Source: Bacteroidia bacterium | GTDB taxonomy: Bacteria > Bacteroidota > Bacteroidia > J057 | DNA length: 64,000 nucleotides | Assembly (NCBI GenBank): GCA_041391665.1 | Contig: JAWKNO010000003.1 | Coordinates: 1,922,001-1,986,000, forward strand | Direction: 5' to 3' | In this document: positions 8,639 to 17,194 of the stretch, piece after piece | Numbering within the stretch: position 1 is the stretch's first letter | Layout: every line of letters starts with the position of its first letter | Notes under the pieces: generated by a model | The model's database searches: none | The model's input: the letters and a program-made list of their open reading frames with translations, nothing else | Told to the model about the DNA's origin: nothing | Position numbers and translations under genes: made by a program

Positions 8639-9316
8639 ATGAATCTTACCGCCCAAAGAGGAAAATTTCTGGCGACGCCTGAAAAAGGTGAAGTTTCTTC
8701 CCTCCTGATGCTTCCGCCTCAAGCAAAAGCGCTATTGGTATTTGGCCACGGCGCAGGTGCCGGGATGGATCATCAGACGATGGAAAATATCGCACAAAAT
8801 ATGGCCCATTCGCAGATTGCGACTTTCCGGTACAACTTTCCCTACATGGAACGCGGCGGCGGCAGAGATACAAATGCCGTCAGCCTGGCAACTGTACAGG
8901 CTGCGGTTCATGAAGCAAAAAAATATGCGGGGAAATTGCCTGTTTTGGCGGGGGGACATTCCTTTGGCGGGCGAATGACTTCTCTGGCAGCAGCGGAGGG
9001 AATGATTGATGAGGTAAAAGGGCTGATATTTTGTTCTTTTCCCCTTCACGCACCGGGCAAAGCCAGTGCAGACCGGGCTACGCATATGGGAAAAATCAAA
9101 CAGCCGATGTTATTTCTCTCCGGAACAAGAGACACCTTTATTTCTCCCGACTTTTTCCTTCCACTGATAGAAAGTCTGGGCGAAAAAGCTACGCTTCACT
9201 CGTTGGAAACTGCCGACCACGGGTACAAAACGCTGAAGAAAACCCGGCAGAACCCCGAGGATGTATTCGCCGAAATGGCGCGTGTGGCGGGAGAGTGGGT
9301 GGACAAAACGATCTGA
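8639..9316 (+). CDS. Alpha/beta hydrolase (KANL3/TEX30-like)
   Basis: The start at 8639 (MNLTAQRGKFLATP) lies one base after the upstream stop; the longer ORF from 8585 overlaps the methyltransferase and is rejected. The 225-residue protein has the small alpha/beta-hydrolase fold: VFGHGAGAGMDH forms the oxyanion loop, GGHSFGGRM holds the nucleophile Ser, GTRDTF the acid Asp and ETADHGY the His. The GHGAGAG loop is typical of the KANL3/TEX30-like dienelactone-hydrolase relatives. It probably hydrolyses a small ester; the substrate is unknown. Convergent with the next reductase, with 10 bp between the two stops. Confidence 0.8.
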   Translation: MNLTAQRGKFLATPEKGEVSSLLMLPPQAKALLVFGHGAGAGMDHQTMENIAQNMAHSQIATFRYNFPYMERGGGRDTNAVSLATVQAAVHEAKKYAGKLPVLAGGHSFGGRMTSLAAAEGMIDEVKGLIFCSFPLHAPGKASADRATHMGKIKQPMLFLSGTRDTFISPDFFLPLIESLGEKATLHSLETADHGYKTLKKTRQNPEDVFAEMARVAGEWVDKTI

Positions 9317-9326
9317 GTACACCCGG

Positions 9327-10316
9327 TTACCACTGCGGATGGATGATCTCCCTCAGCAGGTCGTTATACACGGCTTCCGCCTGATCCATTATTTCTTCGG
9401 GAAGCAGCGGAGATTGGGCAGCCCTGACATTGGAAAGCACCTGCGCTTCCGAACTTGCGCCCGGTATTACACACGAAACGGCATCAAACATCAGGATCCA
9501 GCGCAGGGCATATTCTGCAAGTTGCTGGTCGCCAAATATGCGTTTATATCTATCGAGGGCCTGAAAGGCGATATCGAGATTCACCCCTGAAAAGGTCTCT
9601 CCTTTATCAAAGGCTTCTCCCAGGCGATTGAAAAACCGGTGGTCGTGTTGGCTGAAAGTCGTTGTGCGGTTAATCTTACCGGTAAGCAATCCACTGGCGA
9701 GCGGTACACGGGCGAGAATGCCCACATTGGCTTTTTGCGCAGCGGGGAAAAATTCTTCCGCAGGCTTGAGCCGCATGAGGTTAAATATAATCTGGACGGT
9801 AGCTACTCCCGGGCGTTGGATGGCACGCAGGGCTTCGGAGACTTTTTCAACACTTACCCCGTAGTGGCGGATTTTGCCCTGTTGTTTCAGGTCGTCGAGA
9901 ATCCCAAACACTTCGTCACTTTCATAAACCGACGAAGGCGGGCAGTGTAGCTGGATCAGGTCGATGGTATCCAGCCCCATATTTTTCAGACTATCATTAA
10001 CAAAACCGGTGATATTGGCACGGTTGTATCCTTCGGCTGTATGATTAGGTTTGAGCCGCCGTCCGCATTTGGTGGCAATAAAGACTTCTTCCGGGCGAGA
10101 TTTCACAACACGTGCTACCGCCTTTTCGCTTAGACCGTTGCTGTACACATCTGCGGTATCGATAAAATTGATTCCATTGTCGATGGCCGTGTGAATGATA
10201 CGGTCTGCGAGTGAGTCATTGAAGTCGGGGTTACCCCAACCGCCACCGACTTGCCAGGTGCCGAGGGAAACTTCAGAGATTTTCCAGCCGGTTTTGCCTA
10301 AGGTTCTGTAATTCAT
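9327..10316 (-). CDS. Aldo/keto reductase
   Basis: The start MNYRTLGKTGWKISEV at 10316 is preferred over the ATG nine codons earlier, since NYRTLGKTG is the usual N-terminus of this family. The 329-residue barrel keeps the tetrad: Asp/Tyr in FIDTADVYSNGLSE, Lys in FIATKCGRR and His in LIQLHCPPSS. The closing region CVIPGASSEAQVLSNV is the cofactor-binding end. It resembles YhdN/L-glyceraldehyde-reductase-like members. Convergent with the hydrolase gene on the left; the lipocalin-like gene's terminator lies just upstream of its start. Confidence 0.87.
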   Translation of the reverse strand: MNYRTLGKTGWKISEVSLGTWQVGGGWGNPDFNDSLADRIIHTAIDNGINFIDTADVYSNGLSEKAVARVVKSRPEEVFIATKCGRRLKPNHTAEGYNRANITGFVNDSLKNMGLDTIDLIQLHCPPSSVYESDEVFGILDDLKQQGKIRHYGVSVEKVSEALRAIQRPGVATVQIIFNLMRLKPAEEFFPAAQKANVGILARVPLASGLLTGKINRTTTFSQHDHRFFNRLGEAFDKGETFSGVNLDIAFQALDRYKRIFGDQQLAEYALRWILMFDAVSCVIPGASSEAQVLSNVRAAQSPLLPEEIMDQAEAVYNDLLREIIHPQW

Positions 10317-10341
10317 GGTTCGAATATCGTTTTCCCATAGC

Positions 10342-10376
10342 AAAAAACAAAAACTCCCGGAGGGGTACTCCGGGAG
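10342..10376 (-). terminator. Rho-independent terminator of the lipocalin-like gene
   Basis: A perfect 9-bp stem (CTCCCGGAG at 10354-10362, CTCCGGGAG at 10368-10376) has a 5-base loop. On the minus strand it is followed by a T-rich run (complement of 10342-10353). It ends the leftward gene at 10420-10860 and lies upstream of the reductase start at 10316. Confidence 0.85.
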
Positions 10377-10419
10377 CGATCTATGGGCTTAAGCCCGAAA
10401 TCATCAGATTAGTAACTTC

Positions 10420-10860
10420 TTAGAAGGGAGAGAGTGAGACCGTGATATCTGCATCATCAACATCCTTCAGCCAGAATTCCTTATCAGAGAGTCGGAGAAT
10501 CTCATATTCGGCGTCCTGAGTAAAGGTAACGGTTCCAAAAATCTGTCCCTGAACAGAAACCCGGAACGTGAGCTGATCATCAGACAGCGCCCAATCACCC
10601 GTCATTTCGTAGCCAACAGAACCTTCTGTAATATTCAGTACAGCGGTTCCATCTTCTGAAAAAGTATAACGCCAGTTGGAAAAGCTGTCAGTTGCGTCCT
10701 GACCATCTTCGTCAGTTGCCTGGGTAACTTTCCATGTGCCGGCGATACGAGCTTCTTTAGATTTAAGGCTAATGGTTGGTCCGTCGGGATAGGTGCTGCA
10801 GCTGGTAAGGGAAAAAAAGAGCGCTGCGATTACGAACAAGTATCCTCTGTTTGCTTTCAT
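10420..10860 (-). CDS. Lipocalin-like lipoprotein
   Basis: This 146-aa protein starts with a lipoprotein signal ending in the lipobox LTSC (residue C21), so it is probably anchored in the outer membrane or periplasm. Residues 35-146 look like a lipocalin-like repair domain of Bacteroidota: IAGTWKVTQATDEDGQDAT, YTFSEDGTAVLNI, GDWALSDDQLTFRV and EYEILRLSDKEFWLKD, ending in acidic strands. Function unknown. It has its own terminator on the left and a 354-bp non-coding region on the right, so it is probably monocistronic. Confidence 0.75.
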   Translation of the reverse strand: MKANRGYLFVIAALFFSLTSCSTYPDGPTISLKSKEARIAGTWKVTQATDEDGQDATDSFSNWRYTFSEDGTAVLNITEGSVGYEMTGDWALSDDQLTFRVSVQGQIFGTVTFTQDAEYEILRLSDKEFWLKDVDDADITVSLSPF

Positions 10861-11214
10861 AAGAATAAAGATTGAAAAATTTTAGCGTTTGTTATCACAA
10901 CGACAACTGCCGGGATGTATTGGATGCATGGAGAGGAAAATTTATTTTCCGGATAGTTTCCTTTATGAATGAATTTTCCGGAATTTTTCTATAACCCCCC
11001 GATGCAACCCTCAAATTTCATGTATGGTCATTATCCCGAAAACGTTCATTCATCATCGCAGTAGCGTATCGCCCACAGCAGCCTCCATCTATCATTGACA
11101 CGCTTTTTTGGAAAACGTGCACGCTGGAAAGGAAGCCTGTCAAAAAGCGGGAAAATGTGTGACCTGAGCGAGGATATGACCGTAATAACCAATAACCGTA
11201 AATGAATTCTACCA
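10861..11214. other. Non-coding interval between divergent genes
   Basis: 354 bp between the starts of the leftward lipoprotein gene and the rightward barrel gene. It holds a small hairpin (GGAAAAT at 10935-10941, ATTTTCC at 10944-10950). The decamer ATTTTCCGGA also appears twice as a direct repeat (about 10944 and 10974). No full -33/-7 promoter was recognised. The short ORFs here have no protein-like composition. Confidence 0.4.
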
Positions 11215-11838
11215 ATGAAAAATTTTAAGAAACTTATCGCCACTACTTTCAGCCTCCTTATCATCTTCGGAATTTCTAAAGTGCAGGCTCAGCGTGTCAG
11301 CGCCACCATGAACTTCAGTTCCTTTAATATTGACGAAGTATCTGCACCCAATACCCAGATCAATTATCAGGGTAGCAGTTCTGTCAGTGCCAACTTCCGT
11401 TATTTTACAAAAAATAAATGGGCCTATCGTTTTGGTGCAGGCGTAGACCATTTGGATTACACGGTTGGAGACGGCGTGAATACCAATTATGAGGCCCGCA
11501 GAAATGACCTGAAAGGTATTTTCGGTATCGAAAAGCACTTCATGATAGGCAAATCACTCGATATTTACCCCGGTGCTTATATTCCTGTAGTCGTCGTGGG
11601 CGACGATAAGCTAAGTGCCAACCTCGACAATATTACCAACGGCGGTATACGGTCTGGCCTGGGCGTTGTACTGGGAGCCAACCTGCGCGTATTGAAGATC
11701 TTCCGTGTAGGGGTAGAGTTTGACGCCACTTACGACGATTTCTCTACCGGCGTGCGCAGCAGTGTAAACGAACTTTCCTTCGTACCTGTAAAAGGTATCA
11801 ATCATAATACAGCATTCACCGTAGGTGTAGCTTTCTAG
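11215..11838 (+). CDS. Outer-membrane beta-barrel protein
   Basis: This 207-aa protein has a Sec signal peptide (MKNFKKLIATTFSLLIIFG, cleavage near VQAQ). The mature chain alternates hydrophobic and polar residues in short strands (YQGSSSVSANFRYFTKNKWAYRFGAGV, DIYPGAYIPVVVV, GLGVVLGANLRVLKIFRVGVEFDATY). It ends in a strand finishing with Phe (TAFTVGVAF), the usual C-terminal outer-membrane barrel signal. It is a small porin-like or OmpA-N-like barrel of unknown function. Followed by a good terminator, so probably a single-gene unit. Confidence 0.75.
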   Translation: MKNFKKLIATTFSLLIIFGISKVQAQRVSATMNFSSFNIDEVSAPNTQINYQGSSSVSANFRYFTKNKWAYRFGAGVDHLDYTVGDGVNTNYEARRNDLKGIFGIEKHFMIGKSLDIYPGAYIPVVVVGDDKLSANLDNITNGGIRSGLGVVLGANLRVLKIFRVGVEFDATYDDFSTGVRSSVNELSFVPVKGINHNTAFTVGVAF

Positions 11839-11868
11839 GCAATACGTAAACTTGTTCCTTCTTTTGCA

Positions 11869-11900
11869 ATCCCTCATTCCTCCCGGAATGGGGGATTTTG
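11869..11900 (+). terminator. Terminator of the 207-aa barrel gene
   Basis: A 12-position stem (11869-11880 with 11885-11896, one G-U pair) and TCCC loop, followed by a short T run at 11897-11899. Confidence 0.7.
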
Positions 11901-11941
11901 CTTACATAGGATGTATCAATGCTGCGGAAGATTTCGTAAAT

Positions 11942-11958
11942 TTATAGAGAATCTATAA
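11942..11958. promoter_or_regulatory. Palindrome just upstream of the CYTH gene
   Basis: TTATAGA-GAA-TCTATAA is a perfect 7+7 inverted repeat ending 7 bp before the ATG at 11965. It could be an operator or part of the leader hairpin; there is no direct evidence for either. Confidence 0.3.
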
Positions 11959-11964
11959 CCATAC

Positions 11965-12498
11965 ATGAAAGAAATAGAAGTTAAAATACTGGAAATCAAC
12001 CGCCAACAGGTAGAAGAAACTTTACAGCAACTGGGAGCCATAAAGTCATTCGAAGGAATTATGGCTGCAACATTTTTTGATTATCCCAACCGAAGTATCC
12101 AGAAAAAAGGAGGGATTCTTCGTTTGCGAACCGAGGGAGATATCTCCATGCTTACCTACAAAAACCCGGTGGAAGGAGAAAAATCTTCGGCAAAAGTCAT
12201 GGAAGAAACGGAGACTTCCATTGGCGATCCGGAAAAGCTAATGGTCATATTTAAAAAAACAGGCCTGTTACCCTTCAACCATAACCATAAAATCCGAACC
12301 CAATACAACCTTGGGAGTGTTCATGTTGTGATCGACGAATATCAGGGAGACCTTGCAGGCATTCCTGCTTTTCTCGAGATTGAAGCACCGGATGAGACGC
12401 AGTTGTATGAGGTTGTGCGGCAACTGGGATTTAAGCCCGAAGACTGCCACAGCTGGAGTACCTACGATCTGGTGCAACATTATAAAGTGGAGGTATAG
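11965..12498 (+). CDS. CYTH domain protein (class IV adenylate cyclase-like)
   Basis: This 177-aa cytoplasmic protein opens with MKEIEVKILEI, the ExExK signature of the CYTH superfamily (class IV adenylate cyclases and thiamine-triphosphatases). The expected positively charged and acidic strands follow: TFFDYPNRSIQKKGGILRLR, MLTYKNP, KIRTQYNLGSVHVVIDEYQG and FLEIEAP. The fold forms an acidic/basic tunnel that binds triphosphates. Whether this one makes cAMP or hydrolyses a triphosphate cannot be told. It lies upstream of an unrelated gene. Confidence 0.8.
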   Translation: MKEIEVKILEINRQQVEETLQQLGAIKSFEGIMAATFFDYPNRSIQKKGGILRLRTEGDISMLTYKNPVEGEKSSAKVMEETETSIGDPEKLMVIFKKTGLLPFNHNHKIRTQYNLGSVHVVIDEYQGDLAGIPAFLEIEAPDETQLYEVVRQLGFKPEDCHSWSTYDLVQHYKVEV

Positions 12499-12595
12499 TC
12501 AGATCAGACACGATTAGTAAATAGGGACATTCTGCTTTTGTAATCCATGATTTTTTGATTAACTCTGCATTGGGAAATCAAACGACGATAAGACA

Positions 12596-14872
12596 ATGAG
12601 ACTATTCCGAATTTTGGCTTTTTGCCTTCCGGGATGGATGGCACTTATCCTCCCGTCTTATGCACAGCCTACCGAACCTGACAAGGCATATAAAGAAGCG
12701 AATGTGCTGAAAGAAAAGTCTGTACTCCTCCGTACAGGAGATGATATTATGCTTTCTGTCTATGACCAGAGTCCACAGTATCCCAACATTCACACGACTC
12801 CCTATTATTTTGATAAAAAAATCTACGCCGAAATCAAAAAGTATGAGTCTCAGGCAGATGTAGAGCAGTTGGACAGGGTGCTCATTCCCTATATAGAAAA
12901 GTTTGGCGTTGAAAATTTCCAGAAAGATCTCGCCTTGCTGTGGCTGGCCGGCCGGGTCAAACAAATCCTGAAAGACACCTTACAGGCGGTATATTATTAC
13001 GAACTTGCCCAGACCCACAACCGGGGTATGCCTGTACCCAAACTCACTTATGACTCGCTGATACGGGAAACTACCTCCGAATGGCTCCCGGTAGATAAAT
13101 ACTACGAACTTCTGGAGGTCCGGAAAAAAATTGACCCGCTGATTCCCGCCAAAAAAGTGTTGGAAAATATGGGTCCAAGGATCAATTCTCAAGATCCGGA
13201 CTACGCGCCGTTTATGCATCCATCGGACTCCATCATGCTGTTTACTTCCCGGCGCGATACTTCGGGTATGAAAGCCGACGAGGTAGTCGATCCTTACAGA
13301 CTGTGGAACGAAGATCTCTATTACGCCGAAGTCAATTTCATCACAGGAGAGTGGAGTTTTGCCAAACGCCTTCCCGACACGATCAACAGCATATTTAATG
13401 AAGGCTCGGCCTGCCTTGCGCCTGACGGGAAAACGCTCTACTTTACCCGCTGCCGCACAGGTGTGGGATTTGGCGACTGCGACATCTACCGCGCAACTTA
13501 TGACCCTGTGGAAGACAGTTGGACCCATGTACAAAATCTTGGCGGACGCATCAACTCCGACTCCTGGGATTCACAGCCCAATATTTCTGCCGACGGGCAG
13601 ACACTATTTTTTTCGTCCAACCGCAAAGGCGGATTTGGCGGAGTGGATCTCTATTATTCTACCCTTCAGGCTGATAGTTCATGGTCCACTGCAAAAAATC
13701 TCGGCCCCATCATCAATACCCCTCAAAATGAAGTAACGCCCTTTTTCCATAAGATCAACCAGAGCCTGTATTTCAGTTCTACCGGCCAGTTGAAAAATTT
13801 TGGTGGCTACGACATATTTAAAGCCCGGTGGACCGGAGACCAGTGGGAACAACCCAAGAATGTAGGTCCACTGGTAAATACCTGGGGCAATGAATATTAT
13901 TTTTCTATCGATGGCGCTGGGAAAACCATTTTCTACGCAAACTCCCGCGACCCGGAGAAAGACCACGTAAAACAAAATTTTGACCTGTATTCTTTCCTCA
14001 TGCCGATGGAAGCACGACCGGATGCTATCGCCTCATTGCGGGGGTATTTGATAGACTCCATTTCCGGTTATACCCTGCAGGGAACCGTGATGATTATTGA
14101 CCTGGACAATGGGGTAGAAGTAGCGCCAAAAAAAATAAATGAGTACGGATTCTTCGAATTTGACCTCGTAAACAACAATCGCTACAGACTTTATGTGTTG
14201 GGAGACAACTTTCTCACCATAAAAAACGATTTTCAATTGAATGGTGATACCACCTTTCAGGTTCTTACACAAAGTTTTGAGCAAAACAAGCCGATTGTCT
14301 TCGAATCGATGGAGTTTGGTACCAATAGTGCCAAGCTGCGAGCGGAGGTGAAACCCCAACTGGACTATATTGTGCGCTTTTTGCAAAACTACCCGATGTT
14401 TCGCCTCGAAGTGGAAGGGCATACAGACTCAGATGGAAGAGATGAGAGCAATCTCCGCCTTTCACAGGAGCGCGCTCAGGCCATAGCGAGTTATATTATC
14501 AGAAAGGGGGAGTTTGAGGAAATTCGCGCCAAGGCCATTGGTTATGGAGAAACCCGACCGCTGGTGCCCAACGATACAGAAGAAAACAAAGCCAAAAACC
14601 GGCGGGTAGAGTTCAAGCTGGTACTCGACCAGGATTACGACGGTGATCTATGGTTGCCGACCAAGGAAGAACTTTATTTTGACGAGGACCTCGAAATGGA
14701 AGAAGATCCTGCCTTTGACAGCGAGTTTGAGTGGAGTGAGGAGGATATGAAAAAATGGGAAGAAGAGCGGGAAGGTTGGGACAAAGAACTCGAACTGGAT
14801 GACGACCTTGACCTGGATAAAGAACTGGAAGAAGATATCATAGAGACTTTGGAAGGAGATGATGGAAAATAA
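12596..14872 (+). CDS. OmpA-family protein with PD40 propeller and acidic tail (PorE-like)
   Basis: This 758-aa secreted protein has a signal peptide at residues 1-23. Domains in order: a helical, TPR-like region (about 50-190); a PD40/WD40-like beta-propeller (about 194-470, repeats such as PFMHPSDSIMLFTSRRD, PDGKTLYFTRCR, ADGQTLFFSSNRKGG); and a carboxypeptidase-regulatory-like sandwich (about 480-550). Then come an OmpA C-terminal peptidoglycan-binding domain (565-676, VEGHTDSDGRDESNLRLSQERA) and an 80-residue tail packed with Asp and Glu. TPR-PD40-CRD-OmpA is the domain order of PorE, a T9SS accessory protein that tethers the machine to peptidoglycan. PorE is a lipoprotein whereas this has no lipobox, and the acidic tail is extra, so it may be a paralogue. 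It precedes the HD-Pnk-like gene by 9 bp, so the two are likely co-transcribed. Confidence 0.8.
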   Translation: MRLFRILAFCLPGWMALILPSYAQPTEPDKAYKEANVLKEKSVLLRTGDDIMLSVYDQSPQYPNIHTTPYYFDKKIYAEIKKYESQADVEQLDRVLIPYIEKFGVENFQKDLALLWLAGRVKQILKDTLQAVYYYELAQTHNRGMPVPKLTYDSLIRETTSEWLPVDKYYELLEVRKKIDPLIPAKKVLENMGPRINSQDPDYAPFMHPSDSIMLFTSRRDTSGMKADEVVDPYRLWNEDLYYAEVNFITGEWSFAKRLPDTINSIFNEGSACLAPDGKTLYFTRCRTGVGFGDCDIYRATYDPVEDSWTHVQNLGGRINSDSWDSQPNISADGQTLFFSSNRKGGFGGVDLYYSTLQADSSWSTAKNLGPIINTPQNEVTPFFHKINQSLYFSSTGQLKNFGGYDIFKARWTGDQWEQPKNVGPLVNTWGNEYYFSIDGAGKTIFYANSRDPEKDHVKQNFDLYSFLMPMEARPDAIASLRGYLIDSISGYTLQGTVMIIDLDNGVEVAPKKINEYGFFEFDLVNNNRYRLYVLGDNFLTIKNDFQLNGDTTFQVLTQSFEQNKPIVFESMEFGTNSAKLRAEVKPQLDYIVRFLQNYPMFRLEVEGHTDSDGRDESNLRLSQERAQAIASYIIRKGEFEEIRAKAIGYGETRPLVPNDTEENKAKNRRVEFKLVLDQDYDGDLWLPTKEELYFDEDLEMEEDPAFDSEFEWSEEDMKKWEEEREGWDKELELDDDLDLDKELEEDIIETLEGDDGK

Positions 14873-14881
14873 TAATAACGA

Positions 14882-16003
14882 ATGATTCTGCCTGCATCTG
14901 AACAGACCCTCCCCCTGCCTGTTCACTACATCGACCAACTGAAAACCACTGAGCAAAACCCTCGCTATCACGCAGAGGGAAATGTGTATAACCACACGTT
15001 GCTTGTTCTTCAGCAATTTGAAAAAGGTGTAGAAAAATTTGATCTGAGCCAGGACGACCGGCAGATCCTGTATTGGGCTGCCATTCTCCACGATATCGGC
15101 AAACCCTCAGTGACCCACTGGCGGGAAGGCCGCTGGCGTGCGACCGGGCACGAAGAGGCCGGCGTACCCATAGCACGAAACCTCCTGCTCCAAAATCCTG
15201 AAATTTCAGATATTCAGCGAAGAAAAATTCTCGACCTGGTCAATTTTCACCAGATACCGCTGCGCTGGGGACTCGCGAAAAAAGATATTTCTGACTATAA
15301 AAAACTTGCAACCAAAACAGATTTACGCCTTCTGGGTATTTTTGCTTACTTCGACCTGATGGGGAGAATCTGTGAAGATTATGAGCGGATTCACGAACTG
15401 CTGGCCTATCTCAATGAGGTGATTATTCCGAAGGTAAAATACGATACAGGGACATTTGAGGAGATCCAGCAGACCTATTTCGAAGCGGGCGTTCAGCAAA
15501 AAAATGCACTTTGGCAATCGCTGAAGTTTGAGGACGTGCAATTGATGGAAAAACTGCTGAATGTAGAGCGGAAAGACAACAAGCAGGCCGTTTTTCAATG
15601 TTATATTACGGTTGGAGCTGATATCAAAGGCCAGGCAGAATATTTTGCCAGCCATTTTCCCGAAATCCCCTCATACCCGGTGCCCTCGCTTTCTTCTAAA
15701 AACCTTTCCCAACACGAGCGGGAAAAACAACTGCGTCAGGCCAAACATTTCCTTTCGGTCAATGGCAGAGAGGGCCGGAAAGTGGGCATTATTGGCACCA
15801 ATACAGATGAAACCATCCGGCAGAATATTACGGAGTTTGTACGTCTGCTGGGAGGCCAGATCAATTACCTGTTTTTTGACCAGCCGCTCGACAAACTTCT
15901 GCTAACAGCGACTGATCCCGGGGAAGAAGCGCTGATACAGGAAAACTACAACCGGCTGCGTTATCCCCATCCGTGGGAGGCGCATACGCTTACGGTTGTT
16001 TAG
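14882..16003 (+). CDS. HD-Pnk-family protein with inactive-looking kinase domain
   Basis: This 373-aa cytoplasmic protein has an N-terminal HD phosphohydrolase domain. Its metal ligands are readable: H38, H70-D71 in AILHDIGKPS, H90 and a further His at 123. The C-terminal part (about 235-373) aligns with the P-loop polynucleotide kinase of HD-Pnk, the end-healing enzyme characterised from Runella slithyformis (2',3'-phosphoesterase HD plus 5'-OH kinase). Matching landmarks are the strand before the P-loop, KVGIIGTNTDETIRQN (for VIIDATN), INYLFFDQPLDKLL and NRLRYPHPWEAHTLTVV. The Walker A loop is absent (G245-ADIKG-Q251, no GK[ST]), the catalytic Asp after it is missing, and the DATN Asp is Gly. 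The phosphoesterase half may still act; the kinase half probably does not. Confidence 0.8.
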   Translation: MILPASEQTLPLPVHYIDQLKTTEQNPRYHAEGNVYNHTLLVLQQFEKGVEKFDLSQDDRQILYWAAILHDIGKPSVTHWREGRWRATGHEEAGVPIARNLLLQNPEISDIQRRKILDLVNFHQIPLRWGLAKKDISDYKKLATKTDLRLLGIFAYFDLMGRICEDYERIHELLAYLNEVIIPKVKYDTGTFEEIQQTYFEAGVQQKNALWQSLKFEDVQLMEKLLNVERKDNKQAVFQCYITVGADIKGQAEYFASHFPEIPSYPVPSLSSKNLSQHEREKQLRQAKHFLSVNGREGRKVGIIGTNTDETIRQNITEFVRLLGGQINYLFFDQPLDKLLLTATDPGEEALIQENYNRLRYPHPWEAHTLTVV

Positions 16004-16089
16004 GGTCATTGCGTATAGGTGTTGCTGTGCAAAACGCTCACAGAAGCACGACATCCGCCATTGAGGTGGACTGCTGTTGGGGGCAGGTT

Positions 16090-17007
16090 TTATTTTGTCG
16101 AGTTATGTCTTTTATTGAGCGTAAAACTAAAATTGTCATTTCCTGTAAACAGGTTTCCGTCCTTATGTAAAAAAAACAAAACATTTTCATCGCCTACAAA
16201 TAGTGAAATAGATTTACTTGGCTGGTCAGGGTCAAGTTGTAGAATAATAGCCTCTGGATTTGTTGCTGTCCCTTCTGAAATTGTCCAATTGCCAGTAATA
16301 TCAGTTTCTCGGCTGTTTGTTCTTTTCAAGGTGTACGTTGTGGGTTGTAATGTTTTTGGATCTCTATTTAATATAAGCTTCCATTTTAGTTTGAAACAAG
16401 ATGAGTTTACCGTCAAATTATTTTCGGCAGCAAAGTCCTCGCACGGTGTCCGTCCGTCATAAATAATTTGTAATGATGTATCTTTTAAAATATTTGAGGA
16501 ATTTGCCAGTTTTGCCAACGGGTAAATATTTTTGTTAGGGGTTTTGTTGTTGAGTGTGTAACTCCAACCACCATTTCCAATCATCAGTTTCTTTTGCGGC
16601 GTTAATAAGTGAAAAATATTCGCATTAAGTTTGATCATTAATATTTCAGTTTGAAAATCACTATTCTCTAATTTGAAAATTTCTGTGTCATTTTCTTTCA
16701 AAATATGATATTTACCCCGATACGATTTCTTTTGTCCACCCTCCTTAAAACCAAGCGTATTTGGCTGAGATTCTCCATAGACTATATTTAACATAAAAGT
16801 ATTATGGTTCAAATTGTCAAACGTTAAATCCCATTTGATGAAATCTATTATCATCCCATTGGGTATACCCAGTTGAGATTTAATTAAATGATCACCTGGT
16901 GTACAACCAACAAACACAGTTTTATCTGATGCACAAGAAAAAGAACTATTTAATCCCAAAAACAAAATAGTTGCAAAATGAAATAATAATTTACTTAATT
17001 TCTTCAT
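16090..17007 (-). CDS. Secreted protein with NlpE-like C-terminal domain
   Basis: This 305-aa protein has an N-terminal signal (hydrophobic residues 8-20, then SSFSCAS; the Cys could be lipidated but the lipobox is poor). Residues about 30-170 form a beta-rich domain of unknown function ending in GNGGWSYTLN. Residues about 185-305 resemble the N-terminal domain of copper-homeostasis lipoprotein NlpE: YDGRTPCED, a Cys partner in SSCFKLKWKLILN, TTYTLKRT, GNWTISEG, then ILQLDP and LFFLHKDGNLFTG. The CxxC metal motif of NlpE is not intact. It is markedly more AT-rich than the genes to its left and marks the left end of the accessory island. Function unknown. Confidence 0.65.
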   Translation of the reverse strand: MKKLSKLLFHFATILFLGLNSSFSCASDKTVFVGCTPGDHLIKSQLGIPNGMIIDFIKWDLTFDNLNHNTFMLNIVYGESQPNTLGFKEGGQKKSYRGKYHILKENDTEIFKLENSDFQTEILMIKLNANIFHLLTPQKKLMIGNGGWSYTLNNKTPNKNIYPLAKLANSSNILKDTSLQIIYDGRTPCEDFAAENNLTVNSSCFKLKWKLILNRDPKTLQPTTYTLKRTNSRETDITGNWTISEGTATNPEAIILQLDPDQPSKSISLFVGDENVLFFLHKDGNLFTGNDNFSFTLNKRHNSTK

Positions 17008-17194
17008 AATTGAAATATTAAATATTGATAACTATTTTTTTCCCGGATACCATTTTCTACACTTGCAGCCGACGTTCAGTTTACAAGACTTCAAATGCAG
17101 GCTTATTTATAGAATAAAATAGATATTTCAAAGTTTGCAGTGTTGAAACAAAGCATGATGTGGTGAGAATTATCATAGGAAGTTTTTAGAAAAA

